Source: Pseudomonas sp. GM78 (lineage in GTDB: Bacteria; Pseudomonadota; Gammaproteobacteria; Pseudomonadales; Pseudomonadaceae). From it: 64,000 bases of DNA. Positions 47,028-56,143 of this stretch are shown here, one piece after another. The notes beneath the pieces were generated by a model. That model did no database searches. It was given only the letters and a program-made list of their open reading frames with translations, and was not told the origin of the DNA. The stretch covers positions 1-64,000 of the forward strand of contig NZ_AKJF01000201.1 of the NCBI RefSeq assembly GCF_000282475.1, in the 5' to 3' direction. The translations under genes were made by a program, and so were the position numbers. The first letter of the stretch is position 1, and each line of letters starts with the position of its first letter.

Positions 47028-48331
47028 AGTTTCTAATTTTCACTCCAGCCATTCAAACCTCAGCCATTGGCCGGATGACAAGTTTGGTGACGCATGCTCT
47101 TGTGTCCCAAAAACATGAAGTCGTCGTAGTTCGCACTGAAATAATCGGGCTTCTTAATACCCAAACGCATGACTTCGGCTGCGATGTTACTTCCTGGATA
47201 GACACATCCGAGGTCCAGGCCAGCATAGAAAACGCCGATGTATGCATTCATCAGGTTGGAAACAGCTACGAATTCCATCAAGGCAACATTGAGTGGCTAG
47301 CGCGCTCTAGTGGCATTATTTGTCTGCATGATTTTTTCCTTGGGCACCTGTTTTGGGGCTGGGCCCAAAATCATACTGAACAGGCACGAAAAGTATTAAG
47401 TACTTACTATTCGAATGAGGCTGCCGAGCGCTTTTTCAACATTAGTGGTAATGAAGCATTCATCGAACTCACCAAAGATCAGTCCCCCATGACTGAGTGG
47501 ATTTGCTCGATGGCATCCGGAGTGGTGACTCATAGCAATTGGGGCTGTGACAGAGTTTTGAGTTCCTGCCCAGGCCCTGTGCGGGTAGTGCCACTGGCTT
47601 ATGACTGCCCCGGCCTTTCACTGGCTGGAACAAAGCAAAAACGTGTGCCAGCGACCAAGCTCAAGCTGCTAACCATCGGTCATGTTAACCCCAACAAGAG
47701 AGTCGAATCCTGCATCAAGGCCATCGCCGCTAACCCAACGCTTAGAGAAGCAGTGTCTTATCGATTGGTGGGGGCTATTCAGCCTGATGTAAAAGTTAAA
47801 ATCCTTGATCTCGCGCAAAGCCATGGCGTAGACATCGAGATTTCGGGAGAGGTTGACGGAACCACCTTGGCACTAGCCATAATTGATGCAGACATTATTA
47901 GCTGCTTGCGCTGGCCTAGCTTGGAAGCGGCGTCAGCCTCCGCAATCGAAGCAATGCTTTACGGAAAAACCACGATTGTCACCAATACAGGTTTTTACAG
48001 CGAGCTTCCCGAGCAATACGTTCTAAAAATAAACCATGATAAAGAAATCGAAGAGCTTGAAGCAACACTACTGTCTCTCCATGCAAACCCTGACCTTTTA
48101 GATGTAAAAGGCCAGCAAGCACAGGAATGGGCAAAATCGACCTTCACGGCTGAAAACTACGCCCGCCAGTTAGTCGACATGAGCACCGCCTGCATTAGAA
48201 CCAGTTCTACCCTGAAGGCGGCATCGTATTATGCTGGCATACTTCAGGGCTGGGGTGCCGACACCAACCTGTTGCAAAACAATGAGTCACTTGCTCCACT
48301 GGCTATTTTTAACGAGATCCATCCGCACTAA
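47024..48331 (+). CDS. GT-B glycosyltransferase (group 1 type)
   Basis: A 435-residue protein. The N-terminal half has the GT-B acceptor domain with VTHALVSQKHEVVVV, and the C-terminal half has LKLLTIGHVNPNKRVESCI and a SLEAASASAIEAMLYGKTTI donor motif. It shares the general scheme of family 4 but is more diverged than the two genes before it. It is the last gene of the wzm-wzt block and is followed by an inverted repeat. Confidence 0.75.
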   Translation: MKFLIFTPAIQTSAIGRMTSLVTHALVSQKHEVVVVRTEIIGLLNTQTHDFGCDVTSWIDTSEVQASIENADVCIHQVGNSYEFHQGNIEWLARSSGIICLHDFFLGHLFWGWAQNHTEQARKVLSTYYSNEAAERFFNISGNEAFIELTKDQSPMTEWICSMASGVVTHSNWGCDRVLSSCPGPVRVVPLAYDCPGLSLAGTKQKRVPATKLKLLTIGHVNPNKRVESCIKAIAANPTLREAVSYRLVGAIQPDVKVKILDLAQSHGVDIEISGEVDGTTLALAIIDADIISCLRWPSLEAASASAIEAMLYGKTTIVTNTGFYSELPEQYVLKINHDKEIEELEATLLSLHANPDLLDVKGQQAQEWAKSTFTAENYARQLVDMSTACIRTSSTLKAASYYAGILQGWGADTNLLQNNESLAPLAIFNEIHPH

Positions 48332-48347
48332 TCAACTGCATTAGCTT

Positions 48348-48385
48348 TAGTGGTTCGACGGATATCCAAAGCCGTCGATCCACTA
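48348..48385. terminator. Inverted repeat between convergent operons
   Basis: A 14-bp stem with one mismatch (48348-48361 with 48372-48385) and a 10-nt loop lies between the plus-strand glycosyltransferase and the minus-strand gtrA. There is no T-run on either strand, so it is a weak bidirectional terminator candidate. Confidence 0.45.
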
Positions 48386-48502
48386 CAAGCAGTGTTAGCC
48401 TTTGAGTAATCTACTGTCCATTCTTTCCAGTTGATCGGCTTGTATCGACTTTAATGGCGGCCACGTTCAACTCCAATTCACTGAGTGCGCAAGCCTCCAC
48501 CG

Positions 48503-48898
48503 TCATCGTGTGGGGGCAAATGCCCAGATTTTCATGACCAAGTAATTCAATACCGGCACCACAAGGATCACCATTACCAAGCCAACACCGTAATGCCAAC
48601 CAAGGTATTCAACTATGGAAGTGATCAAGAGCGTGAGTGCCAAAGAAACCAGGGATACCACAAGGAACCGTCGGTAGCCCAGGAAGCTTACGGGGGTCTT
48701 GAATGTAAACCGGCTGTTGAGCGCGTATGACATCAGATTGGCAAATACAAATGCCACCCCGTTAGCTACAAAGGCTGGTGGCGCGAAGATTTCCATCAAT
48801 GCAATGACGATACTGGCATGCACTGCTGTGTTCGCTACGCCAACCAAGCCGAAGATTATGAATTCATGGTATTTCGCAGGAATGATCACGTTGTTCAC
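48503..48898 (-). CDS. gtrA: GtrA-family flippase
   Basis: A 131-residue protein with four membrane helices and the GtrA signature VGVANTAVHASIVI and NLMSYALNSRFTFK. It is thought to flip the undecaprenyl-linked glucosyl donor to the periplasm. It is the last gene of a gtrC-gtrB-gtrA cassette; its start overlaps gtrB by 4 nt. Confidence 0.9.
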   Translation of the reverse strand: MNNVIIPAKYHEFIIFGLVGVANTAVHASIVIALMEIFAPPAFVANGVAFVFANLMSYALNSRFTFKTPVSFLGYRRFLVVSLVSLALTLLITSIVEYLGWHYGVGLVMVILVVPVLNYLVMKIWAFAPTR

Positions 48899-49839
48899 TT
48901 GATCACGTCACGTACGATATATACCGGCCGATTTTTGGACTCAGCAAAGATCCTGCCCACATATTCACCGAGAACACCGATCCCGATCAGTTGTGCACCG
49001 CTGGCGAACAGCACAGTAATCATGATTGAGGCGTAGCCAGGAGTGTCAGCGCCAAAGAACAATGTCTTGATTAATAGATAGGCTGCGTAAACAAATGACA
49101 AAGCTGAGATCGCGCCACCCAGATAGGTCCACACTCGAAGAGGTACAGAACTGAAGCTGGTAATACCTTCGAGCGCGAAGTTCCACAACTTCCAGGTGTT
49201 GAAGCTTGTGGTGCCGTGCTCACGAGGGGCCACCTTGTACTCCACCGTGGTGGTTCGGAAACCTACCCAGGCGAACAGGCCTTTCATGAAGCGGCGAGTC
49301 TCCGGCAGAGTCTTCAACGCTTCGACCACTTTGCGATCCATCAGGCGAAAATCACCGACATCGGCCGGGATATCGATGTCGGAAATACGGTTGTGAAACT
49401 TGTAGAAGCAGTTGGCAGTCAGCTTTTGAAGGGCTCGGTCGGTTTCACGGTCGACTCGCTTCGCCAGTACCACCTCAGCGCCCTCCTCCCATTTTTCAAT
49501 GAGTTCAATGACCACTTCGGGTGGATGCTGAAGATCGGAGTCAATCGGAATCACCGCGTCGCCAGTTGCGAAGTCCAGCCCCGCAGAAATGGCAGCCTCC
49601 TTACCAAAATTACGCGACAGGTCGACAATAGTCAGGTAGTGGTTTTTCACCTTGGCCTTGATCAGCTCCTCGTAGGTCTGATCACGGCTTCCATCGTTAA
49701 TCGCGATGACTTCAAGATCGTACCGATCTGCCAGCGGACCAAACACTTCATTGATTCTATTGAAGAATGCCTGCACGCCCTTTTCTTCGTTGTAGAAAGG
49801 GGACACTAGGGAAATTTTGCGTTTTTCTGAGGTTATCAT
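48895..49839 (-). CDS. gtrB: Bactoprenol glucosyltransferase, GtrB type
   Basis: A 314-residue GT2 enzyme. The catalytic half has SLVSPFYNEEKGVQAFFNRI, INDGSRDQT and a DSDLQHPPEVV motif. Two C-terminal membrane helices (about 230-295) anchor it. It moves a sugar, usually glucose, from UDP-glucose to undecaprenyl phosphate. It overlaps both neighbours by 4 nt. Confidence 0.9.
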   Translation of the reverse strand: MITSEKRKISLVSPFYNEEKGVQAFFNRINEVFGPLADRYDLEVIAINDGSRDQTYEELIKAKVKNHYLTIVDLSRNFGKEAAISAGLDFATGDAVIPIDSDLQHPPEVVIELIEKWEEGAEVVLAKRVDRETDRALQKLTANCFYKFHNRISDIDIPADVGDFRLMDRKVVEALKTLPETRRFMKGLFAWVGFRTTTVEYKVAPREHGTTSFNTWKLWNFALEGITSFSSVPLRVWTYLGGAISALSFVYAAYLLIKTLFFGADTPGYASIMITVLFASGAQLIGIGVLGEYVGRIFAESKNRPVYIVRDVIK

Positions 49840-51476
49840 TGAAATTCACGCACCCGGTGATTAAGACGGCAGATATTGGCAAAGTCGACTTCTATACAGG
49901 TAGGCAGATACTTGTCAGGGAACAAGGCCTTCACCTGCTCCACTTGCGGATAGTCGCCTTTGACAAACACATATAAGGAGTGGTCCGGTGCTGATGCAGC
50001 AATTTCAGCCTTTGTGCTCTCGACGCTACAATTGGAATTCGCCCGCGCTACGTAGCCAGTATTGATCTTGATGCCATGCACAGCGGCATAGCGCATCGTG
50101 GGCATCAAGGTATTGAGAATCAGCTCCGAACGCCCGCAGCGGAACTTCGGAAAGAAATACAGTTCCTTAATTTCGCTGGTGACTTGTTGATCCCATGCAG
50201 ACTGCGTCAACACAAGAGAAGGCGGACGCTTGGCGGTATCGACAAGCCGATGGCGTAGGTTAGACAGGTCAGACACTTGCAGCAGCACCAATAGAACCAT
50301 GCACCCTGAAAATAAAACCGGACCAAGCTTTTTGTACAGAGTCGCGATTGCAAAAATAACGATGCAGTATCCTACCGGCCAGAAGAAACGCCCAGACGCT
50401 CGGAACTGGGAAGTGATTTGATCCATGAAGGACGGATAGTTAATGGTTACTACTTGGTGGACGCCGTAATAAACGATATTGGACAACGCATAGGCAGTAA
50501 ACAGAAACATTAGCCATGTCAATGCTCGGTGCTGCGAAAAACTCCCCACAGCGGCCTTGCGGTTGAGTACAACGCTCAATGCAAATGCCAGGAGTACGCC
50601 GAGGCCGATGTAATTGAATCCTTCATACTGGCCCGGCATTTCCGGATCGGGAAAATTCAGGTAATTTCCGCCATGAAAGGGCGATAGCAGATTCATCGAA
50701 TAAATGCCAAACCCCCCCTCCTTGCCTACCGCAACTCGCTCCATCGGCAGTATGGTCAGGAATAAGCTCGCGCCGATTATCAGGAACGGAATTAACGCCC
50801 GACCCAGTTCAGCTGGCTGAAATTTCGCACGGTTGCACAGGCAACTGACAATATAGATGGCACTTGCCATTACACATAAGTAAATATTGATATAAAACGC
50901 CACCACCAGCAGCAGTGACCAGGCAAAACGCTGTGGTTCGTTGGTCCTTCTGCACCGGATGTACAGTGCCAAAGAGGATAGTATGATCCAGTGCGACATC
51001 AGCGAAATATGGCCCAACCGCGTCGTCAGCGCCGGGAACGTCAACAAGCACACGGTCAAGGCTAGCAACGCAAGCCATGACTTTATCTGCAGTTCCCGGA
51101 GTATCCACCACGCGCATATTGCCTGACCGACAAATGCCAGGGCTACCCAGAATCCAAACGGGTTGAATGGAGCAAAACTGGCAGGTACGAAGAGCTTCAG
51201 TAATAGCGCGTACAGGGGTATCGCGTCTACAAATGTTACCCGGGTGCCTTGTGGATAATTAATGCTATCGAAGCTCAGCAGTGGATAACTGAACGGCGCG
51301 CTAAAAAAAGCATTGAAACCTGCAAAATACTGAGTGACGTCATCAACTTCGGTCAACCAATAAGAAGAGGTCCCTAAGACGAAACCGGTGGGAAAGTATC
51401 GCCATACAAAAAACAACCCAATCGCCAAAGCCACTGCAAAGCCGGCCCTGCCCGTTGAGTCAAGCTTGAAATCCAT
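49836..51476 (-). CDS. Polytopic membrane glycosyltransferase of the gtr cassette (GtrC role, DUF6311-like)
   Basis: A 546-residue membrane protein with about ten to twelve helices in its first 400 residues and a soluble C-terminal domain with several Cys residues. This is the usual shape of the serotype-specific third gene in gtr cassettes, which transfers the lipid-linked sugar to the O chain in the periplasm. Sequence in this class varies widely, so the sugar and linkage are unknown. AGGA lies 10 nt before ATG 51476; an in-frame TTG at 51482 is possible. Confidence 0.75.
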   Translation of the reverse strand: MDFKLDSTGRAGFAVALAIGLFFVWRYFPTGFVLGTSSYWLTEVDDVTQYFAGFNAFFSAPFSYPLLSFDSINYPQGTRVTFVDAIPLYALLLKLFVPASFAPFNPFGFWVALAFVGQAICAWWILRELQIKSWLALLALTVCLLTFPALTTRLGHISLMSHWIILSSLALYIRCRRTNEPQRFAWSLLLVVAFYINIYLCVMASAIYIVSCLCNRAKFQPAELGRALIPFLIIGASLFLTILPMERVAVGKEGGFGIYSMNLLSPFHGGNYLNFPDPEMPGQYEGFNYIGLGVLLAFALSVVLNRKAAVGSFSQHRALTWLMFLFTAYALSNIVYYGVHQVVTINYPSFMDQITSQFRASGRFFWPVGYCIVIFAIATLYKKLGPVLFSGCMVLLVLLQVSDLSNLRHRLVDTAKRPPSLVLTQSAWDQQVTSEIKELYFFPKFRCGRSELILNTLMPTMRYAAVHGIKINTGYVARANSNCSVESTKAEIAASAPDHSLYVFVKGDYPQVEQVKALFPDKYLPTCIEVDFANICRLNHRVREFQ

Positions 51477-51519
51477 AATCAAAACGTCCTGAAATTCATA
51501 CTAGGTAATGGCTGGCGCG

Positions 51520-54054
51520 TTAAAACGCGCACTTATCAATCTCGCCAATGAGCTGCTGCGCACTGCCTTTCCAGGTCAGCCAAGGCATTTCTCCAGACTG
51601 CGGATGCTGCTTGAGTTCATACAACTTCAGCCATTCGGCCAAGCGGTCAGCAATATCCTGCGCAGTTGCCCCTTTGAAGTACCATGCGAATTCACCCGCC
51701 ACTTCATGGAATACGGGCAGATCCCTCGCGATAATCGGCAGCTTGTATTGTGCCGCTTCGATTAATGGCAAGCCAAAGCCTTCGCCATACGAGGCGGCCA
51801 CCAAGCAGTCGCAGTGGGTATAGAGATGCTCCAGGTATTCGTCGCTTACCCCTTCAAGCCAGAGCAGCCGCCGCCCCAATTCTGGATGATTAATAAGCCT
51901 GGTCGCAAGCTCATCCACCAGCCAGCCGTGCTTGCCTACAATGATCAGGTTTGCCTGGATACCAGCTGCCCAAAGCAGCTCAAAGGCATCAAGGGCCTGC
52001 GCGTGCCCTTTACGGGGCTCCAGTGTACCCACCATCAGAAAGTTCGGTGATGCCTCCAGCGACTCGATCCGCAGCGCAGGGTTCTCCGGAAAACCGGTGG
52101 AAGGCATTGATTGATCAATATCGGCGCCCAGATGGAACGCACCGATACGAAATGGACGCTTGCGTGGTGGCACATTTTTGTCCAGCCACTTACCTAGTTC
52201 GTCAGCGACTGCATGGGATATACATATCGCGCCGTCGTACTGGGCCACGGCATGAATCCATTTCATATAGTGCGCTTGCAGACTTTCAACAAAACAATGA
52301 GGAAGTTGCAGAATCAGGAGATCGTAGACCACGAAAAAAATGCTGACCCCATGGGCGCGCATCGTATCGAGGTAGGTTTGTTTGTACGGAATCACGTCCA
52401 TGAGTAGATCCAGACACAGGTACACGTCCCCTGCCCGGTAGCTGATGGGCTCGTCCTGGCCTGCTTCGCTAGCGTCCTTACCCAGAAACATTGTGGCGAA
52501 ATGCGACGCGTAGCGGTAAAAAGTCTCCCCCGATTTGGTGTACACCGGCTTGATTTCATAACCTTCGGGAGGATTGTTCAACCACTCCGCCAAAATGCTG
52601 CGCACGACTCGCTGAATGCCACTCTTGCCATCATGCTTGCACAACTCTGAGATATCGACGAACAGAGTTGGCTTGCCGGCCAGACCTTGCAGCGAATAAT
52701 CGATAATCTTGGCTAGTCGCTGAATATCCACAGCGCCTGTGTGCAGGTGCCCGGTAGCAGCCAGTGCGTCGATCAGCACTTGCGTACCGTCTCCTGATGA
52801 CCGAGAGGTATCACTGCACTTCTCTGGCCGTTCGAAATTTGCAAAAGCTTGCTCGAACGCCGCTACAGCTGCCATGCCGGTACGGTCCCAGGAGAACTGC
52901 TCTGCACGCTGCAGACCATGTGTTACCAGTGCAGCACTGAAAGTATCGTCTGTCAGCGCCTGACGAAGTTTTCCACAAATGGCCTGGATATCAAACGGGT
53001 CGAAGGTCGCTTCTTCCCAACCAATCACTTCTGGCACGCTGGACTTATTTGCACCAATCACTGGAGCGCCACACTTCATGGCCTCGAGCGGTGGCAGGCC
53101 AAAACCTTCATGCCATGAGGGGAACACATACAAACTGCACACATTGTACAGGGCGACCAACTCCGAGTCGGTAATGTAGCCCGTAAACACCAGGTCGGTT
53201 TGGCTCAGGCCTTGGTCGTGGGCAAGCTTCTGGAAGTTGTAGATGTGGAGCTCGGGCATTTTTCCCGCAAACACCAACTGAATATCTTCCAGTTCCGCCT
53301 TTACAACGGCGAAGGCCTTGATTAGTTGCGGCAGGTTCTTGCGGTCATCGGCGCCACCGGAATACAGCACGAACTTTTGTCGCAGGCCGAATTTTTTATC
53401 GAGCGCGTCACGTTCATCCGAGCTGAGGGCAACCGGCCGGAAGACATCGTCCGCTGCGGTGGAGACGTTGACCACGTTCGCGCTGTCCAGCGGCAGCAAC
53501 GACAAGGCTTCTTCTCGGGCGAAATCGGAAATGGAAAGCAGCAAACCGTAATCCTTGAAAGCGTCTACTTTTTCCAGGTAATGCTTTTTATAGCCGGGGT
53601 TGCCGTCCAGATACTGCTTCGGGGTGACCAGCGGGATGAGGTCATAGATTGTGGCACTGACAAGTGCATGAGTGTCCAGTAGAGGACTGCCGATGACCGC
53701 ATCGTCCACGTAGCCTTCTATCGCGCTGGTGACATGTACAACGTCAGGCTTCAGGTCATCGATACAAGCTTGTCGAATCCGTTGCGCCATTTGCTTTCTG
53801 GCACTGTTAGCTGGATCGTGTTCACACACTGGCCCTTGGCTGTACCACACGCGGATGTGGCTTTGCGGCAGGAGCCCAATGAAAGCTGTGCGGATTCGGT
53901 CAACGCTCTCGCTGAGCATACCGTTGAGCACCAGGTAAACTTCATTTTCGCCACGATTACGCACGATAGCTTGCGCCAGGGACAAGCTGTAGCGACCAAT
54001 ACCACGGAACTGGTTTTCAGTCTGTGCGCCCTGCATGTCAATTACGATACGCAT
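51520..54054 (-). CDS. Two-domain GT4 glycosyltransferase, WbdA-like
   Basis: An 844-residue protein holding two complete GT4 units. The first (about 1-400) has QFRGIGRYSLSLAQAIVRN and EGFGLPPLEAMKCGAPVIGA. The second (about 445-844) has NFLMVGTLEPRKGHAQALDA and YGEGFGLPLIEAAQYKLPII. Length and layout match WbdA, the polymerising mannosyltransferase of E. coli O8/O9a. With GDP-mannose and GDP-D-rhamnose made locally, it may polymerise a mannan or D-rhamnan. It starts on the last base of the upstream methyltransferase stop (TAATG). Confidence 0.85.
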   Translation of the reverse strand: MRIVIDMQGAQTENQFRGIGRYSLSLAQAIVRNRGENEVYLVLNGMLSESVDRIRTAFIGLLPQSHIRVWYSQGPVCEHDPANSARKQMAQRIRQACIDDLKPDVVHVTSAIEGYVDDAVIGSPLLDTHALVSATIYDLIPLVTPKQYLDGNPGYKKHYLEKVDAFKDYGLLLSISDFAREEALSLLPLDSANVVNVSTAADDVFRPVALSSDERDALDKKFGLRQKFVLYSGGADDRKNLPQLIKAFAVVKAELEDIQLVFAGKMPELHIYNFQKLAHDQGLSQTDLVFTGYITDSELVALYNVCSLYVFPSWHEGFGLPPLEAMKCGAPVIGANKSSVPEVIGWEEATFDPFDIQAICGKLRQALTDDTFSAALVTHGLQRAEQFSWDRTGMAAVAAFEQAFANFERPEKCSDTSRSSGDGTQVLIDALAATGHLHTGAVDIQRLAKIIDYSLQGLAGKPTLFVDISELCKHDGKSGIQRVVRSILAEWLNNPPEGYEIKPVYTKSGETFYRYASHFATMFLGKDASEAGQDEPISYRAGDVYLCLDLLMDVIPYKQTYLDTMRAHGVSIFFVVYDLLILQLPHCFVESLQAHYMKWIHAVAQYDGAICISHAVADELGKWLDKNVPPRKRPFRIGAFHLGADIDQSMPSTGFPENPALRIESLEASPNFLMVGTLEPRKGHAQALDAFELLWAAGIQANLIIVGKHGWLVDELATRLINHPELGRRLLWLEGVSDEYLEHLYTHCDCLVAASYGEGFGLPLIEAAQYKLPIIARDLPVFHEVAGEFAWYFKGATAQDIADRLAEWLKLYELKQHPQSGEMPWLTWKGSAQQLIGEIDKCAF

Positions 54055-55403
54055 TATTTCTGGTCCTTAATCATGGCTTCCCTGAGGGCACTCTCGATAG
54101 TACGACCCCGTTGAGTCAGTGGCGCGTGATCAATCTCACCGTCCTGAAGACTATGGGCAGTCGCTGCCGCAGCGGCGTTAAGAGTGCGCTGATGCAAACT
54201 TCGCAGCTTGGCCACAAGCCATGGACTGCGATTCAAGATCGCCATGAGCCGGCGCTGGATTACAGGGCGGCGAGCCAGATAGAGCCGAGCATGTGGAACT
54301 CCGCGGAGCAACACTTGGCTCAGCGGTGACCTGCTGGAACGAAATGGCCAGCGAATGGCGCGGACCATTAGGCGGAATGGCGCGGTGATGCGCCAGGATG
54401 TGCTGTTGCGCACGGTTTCCAGCTGCTGCTCGTACGTAGTGGCGCGCAGTTCCCAGCTGTTTGCATTGCCAAGTGCTTTATTGAGTTCAGCCTGCAATGC
54501 ATCCGTCTTGGCCAGTGCTGCATCCAAGCTGTTTTTGTAACGCTCCTGCATATGCATTAGCTGTTCGACTTGAAGACGCTGGATGCTGTCCAATGCTTTC
54601 AGGTAATCCGCACGGCCTGTCGACATCTCATCCTCTATTTTTGAAAGTTGGCTTTCCAAAACGCAGTCGTCGCGAACTGCCAGTTGATCGAGCGGTGCGC
54701 CTTGGGCCGCGTCAAATACAGGATTGAACACGCAGAGCAACTCGGGTGCTGCTTGCTTTTGCGCCACGACGGCACAGTCAGGGCGGGTAGTCGACAGCAC
54801 TTGCCACATGCCATCCCTGCTGCTTTCATCCCGTAGCGCGGGTGCTTCCTGAAGAAGCACGATCCTGGATTTGGCAAAACCACTGTGCTCAGTCAAAAAC
54901 GACAGCAGCAGGCTCGGCAACGGGCGCTGGTGGGCGGGGTCCATGTAGAAACGCTCGTCACCTACCACCACGCCTTCGACATTGGGGCTCTCAAGGATCA
55001 AAACCCCGGCAGGACGCAAAACCCTCAGCGCTTCAGCGATCAGTTTTTGCAAGACCGGGAATGAAACCTGCTCAGCGATTTGGAAGCCGGTTACGGCAAC
55101 AAGACTGTTATCAGGCAGCTTCTGCATAGCGCTGAGCGCGTCATCCTTGCGCACAGGCAGCTCCAGCATGCGACATGCTTCAAGCATACCGTCGTCGAGG
55201 TCTACCCCTGAAGGCGCAAAGCCTTCGCGGCCAAGCAGCTCAAGCCACTCGCCGCGTCCACACCGCAGGTCCAGGATGGGGTAGTCTGGATACAGCTCTT
55301 TCAATGGCGCAAGAAATGGAAGGTACGCTTCAAGTCGCTGGCTGATCAGTTCTCTGGAACCGCGATTCTGCCCTTGAAAAGCTCTGGAAAAACCATAACC
55401 CAT
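54054..55403 (-). CDS. SAM-dependent methyltransferase with coiled coil
   Basis: A 449-residue protein. Residues about 40-200 are a class I methyltransferase with the SAM loop LDLRCGRGEWLELLG (usually LDLGCG, here Arg for the first Gly) and DALSAMQKLPDNSL. A coiled coil spans about 250-325, followed by a basic C-terminal region of amphipathic helices that could bind the membrane. This resembles the methyltransferase plus coiled coil of WbdD, but no kinase domain is visible. ATG 55403 overlaps the stop of the broken wzt (TGATG) and has GGAG 8 nt upstream. Confidence 0.8.
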   Translation of the reverse strand: MGYGFSRAFQGQNRGSRELISQRLEAYLPFLAPLKELYPDYPILDLRCGRGEWLELLGREGFAPSGVDLDDGMLEACRMLELPVRKDDALSAMQKLPDNSLVAVTGFQIAEQVSFPVLQKLIAEALRVLRPAGVLILESPNVEGVVVGDERFYMDPAHQRPLPSLLLSFLTEHSGFAKSRIVLLQEAPALRDESSRDGMWQVLSTTRPDCAVVAQKQAAPELLCVFNPVFDAAQGAPLDQLAVRDDCVLESQLSKIEDEMSTGRADYLKALDSIQRLQVEQLMHMQERYKNSLDAALAKTDALQAELNKALGNANSWELRATTYEQQLETVRNSTSWRITAPFRLMVRAIRWPFRSSRSPLSQVLLRGVPHARLYLARRPVIQRRLMAILNRSPWLVAKLRSLHQRTLNAAAAATAHSLQDGEIDHAPLTQRGRTIESALREAMIKDQK

Positions 55404-55890
55404 CAATTGCACTCCACGGCAGGAGGCATCCTGAAAAATCCGACAAACGTGCTTTGCGAACTATTGACTACGTTAAACACTTGGATTGAACCCACCCACT
55501 CGTAATTACGTGATAAATGATTGTCCGCTGCATGTATTGCGACGACCACAGAATACGATCCCACACCCGGCTTCCTGATCCACTTCGAGGTCATCAGCTT
55601 TGGAGCCCAAGTGCTGCGTGTTGTTGCCAAGCACTGGCTGCCCAAACCTGTCCTTGATCGGATAACCAACGACCAACTCCGGGCTGGCACTGTGTAACCC
55701 TTGGCCGATGAGCAAGGATACGTTTTCTCCAGCTGATAGGTACTCGATACTAACATCACCGCTGCCGGATCGGGTCTGTATGGAGCCGGTGTGCAGCTCG
55801 CACCTGTACCATTGCGTTCAATTCTTTGGCAACGAAGGCGCCGTAGAAGTCCATGACTTCTCTTGTGCTGAAAGTAGCCGTCAGTGATCG
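55403..55890 (-). pseudogene. wzt: Remnant of a second wzt: C-terminal carbohydrate-binding domain
   Basis: Two minus-strand frames together read as the sugar-binding domain of long Wzt proteins. Frame one (from 55790) gives RSGSGDVSIEYL, LVVGYPIKDRFGQPVLGNNT and stops at 55506. Frame two takes over near 55570 with SYSVVVAIHAADNHL, FNVVNSSQSTFVGFF and ends VECN at 55403. A possible linker (EVMDFYGAFVAKELNA) lies upstream to about 55890 in yet another frame. The ATPase part is absent. It directly precedes the methyltransferase gene, the order known from wzm-wzt-wbdD loci. Confidence 0.8.
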
Positions 55891-56143
55891 ACAGCGATTC
55901 GCCCACGATTAGATCCCCAAGACGAATTGTGCCGCGGCCACAGCGAAAGCAGCATGCACTGCATGCCATCGGAGCAGGTGTAGACAGGCTCGTCGAAATA
56001 ATCGACTGCCTCGCCCTAACGCCCGATGCACCACATCGGGCGAGGCGAATCACTGGAGTGTTCGCCTGATGGCCAAGTTTTCGCGGGTCACCGCCTGACA
56101 GGTGCGTCAGGTCGCGCGTCGACCACCGAAGAGCGCAGAGGCA
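55891..56143. other. Intergenic region between the broken wzt and manB
   Basis: No gene is supported. A 9-bp hairpin (56020-56042, CGCCCGATG with its complement) lies about 100 nt past the manB stop and may help end that transcript. Confidence 0.4.
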
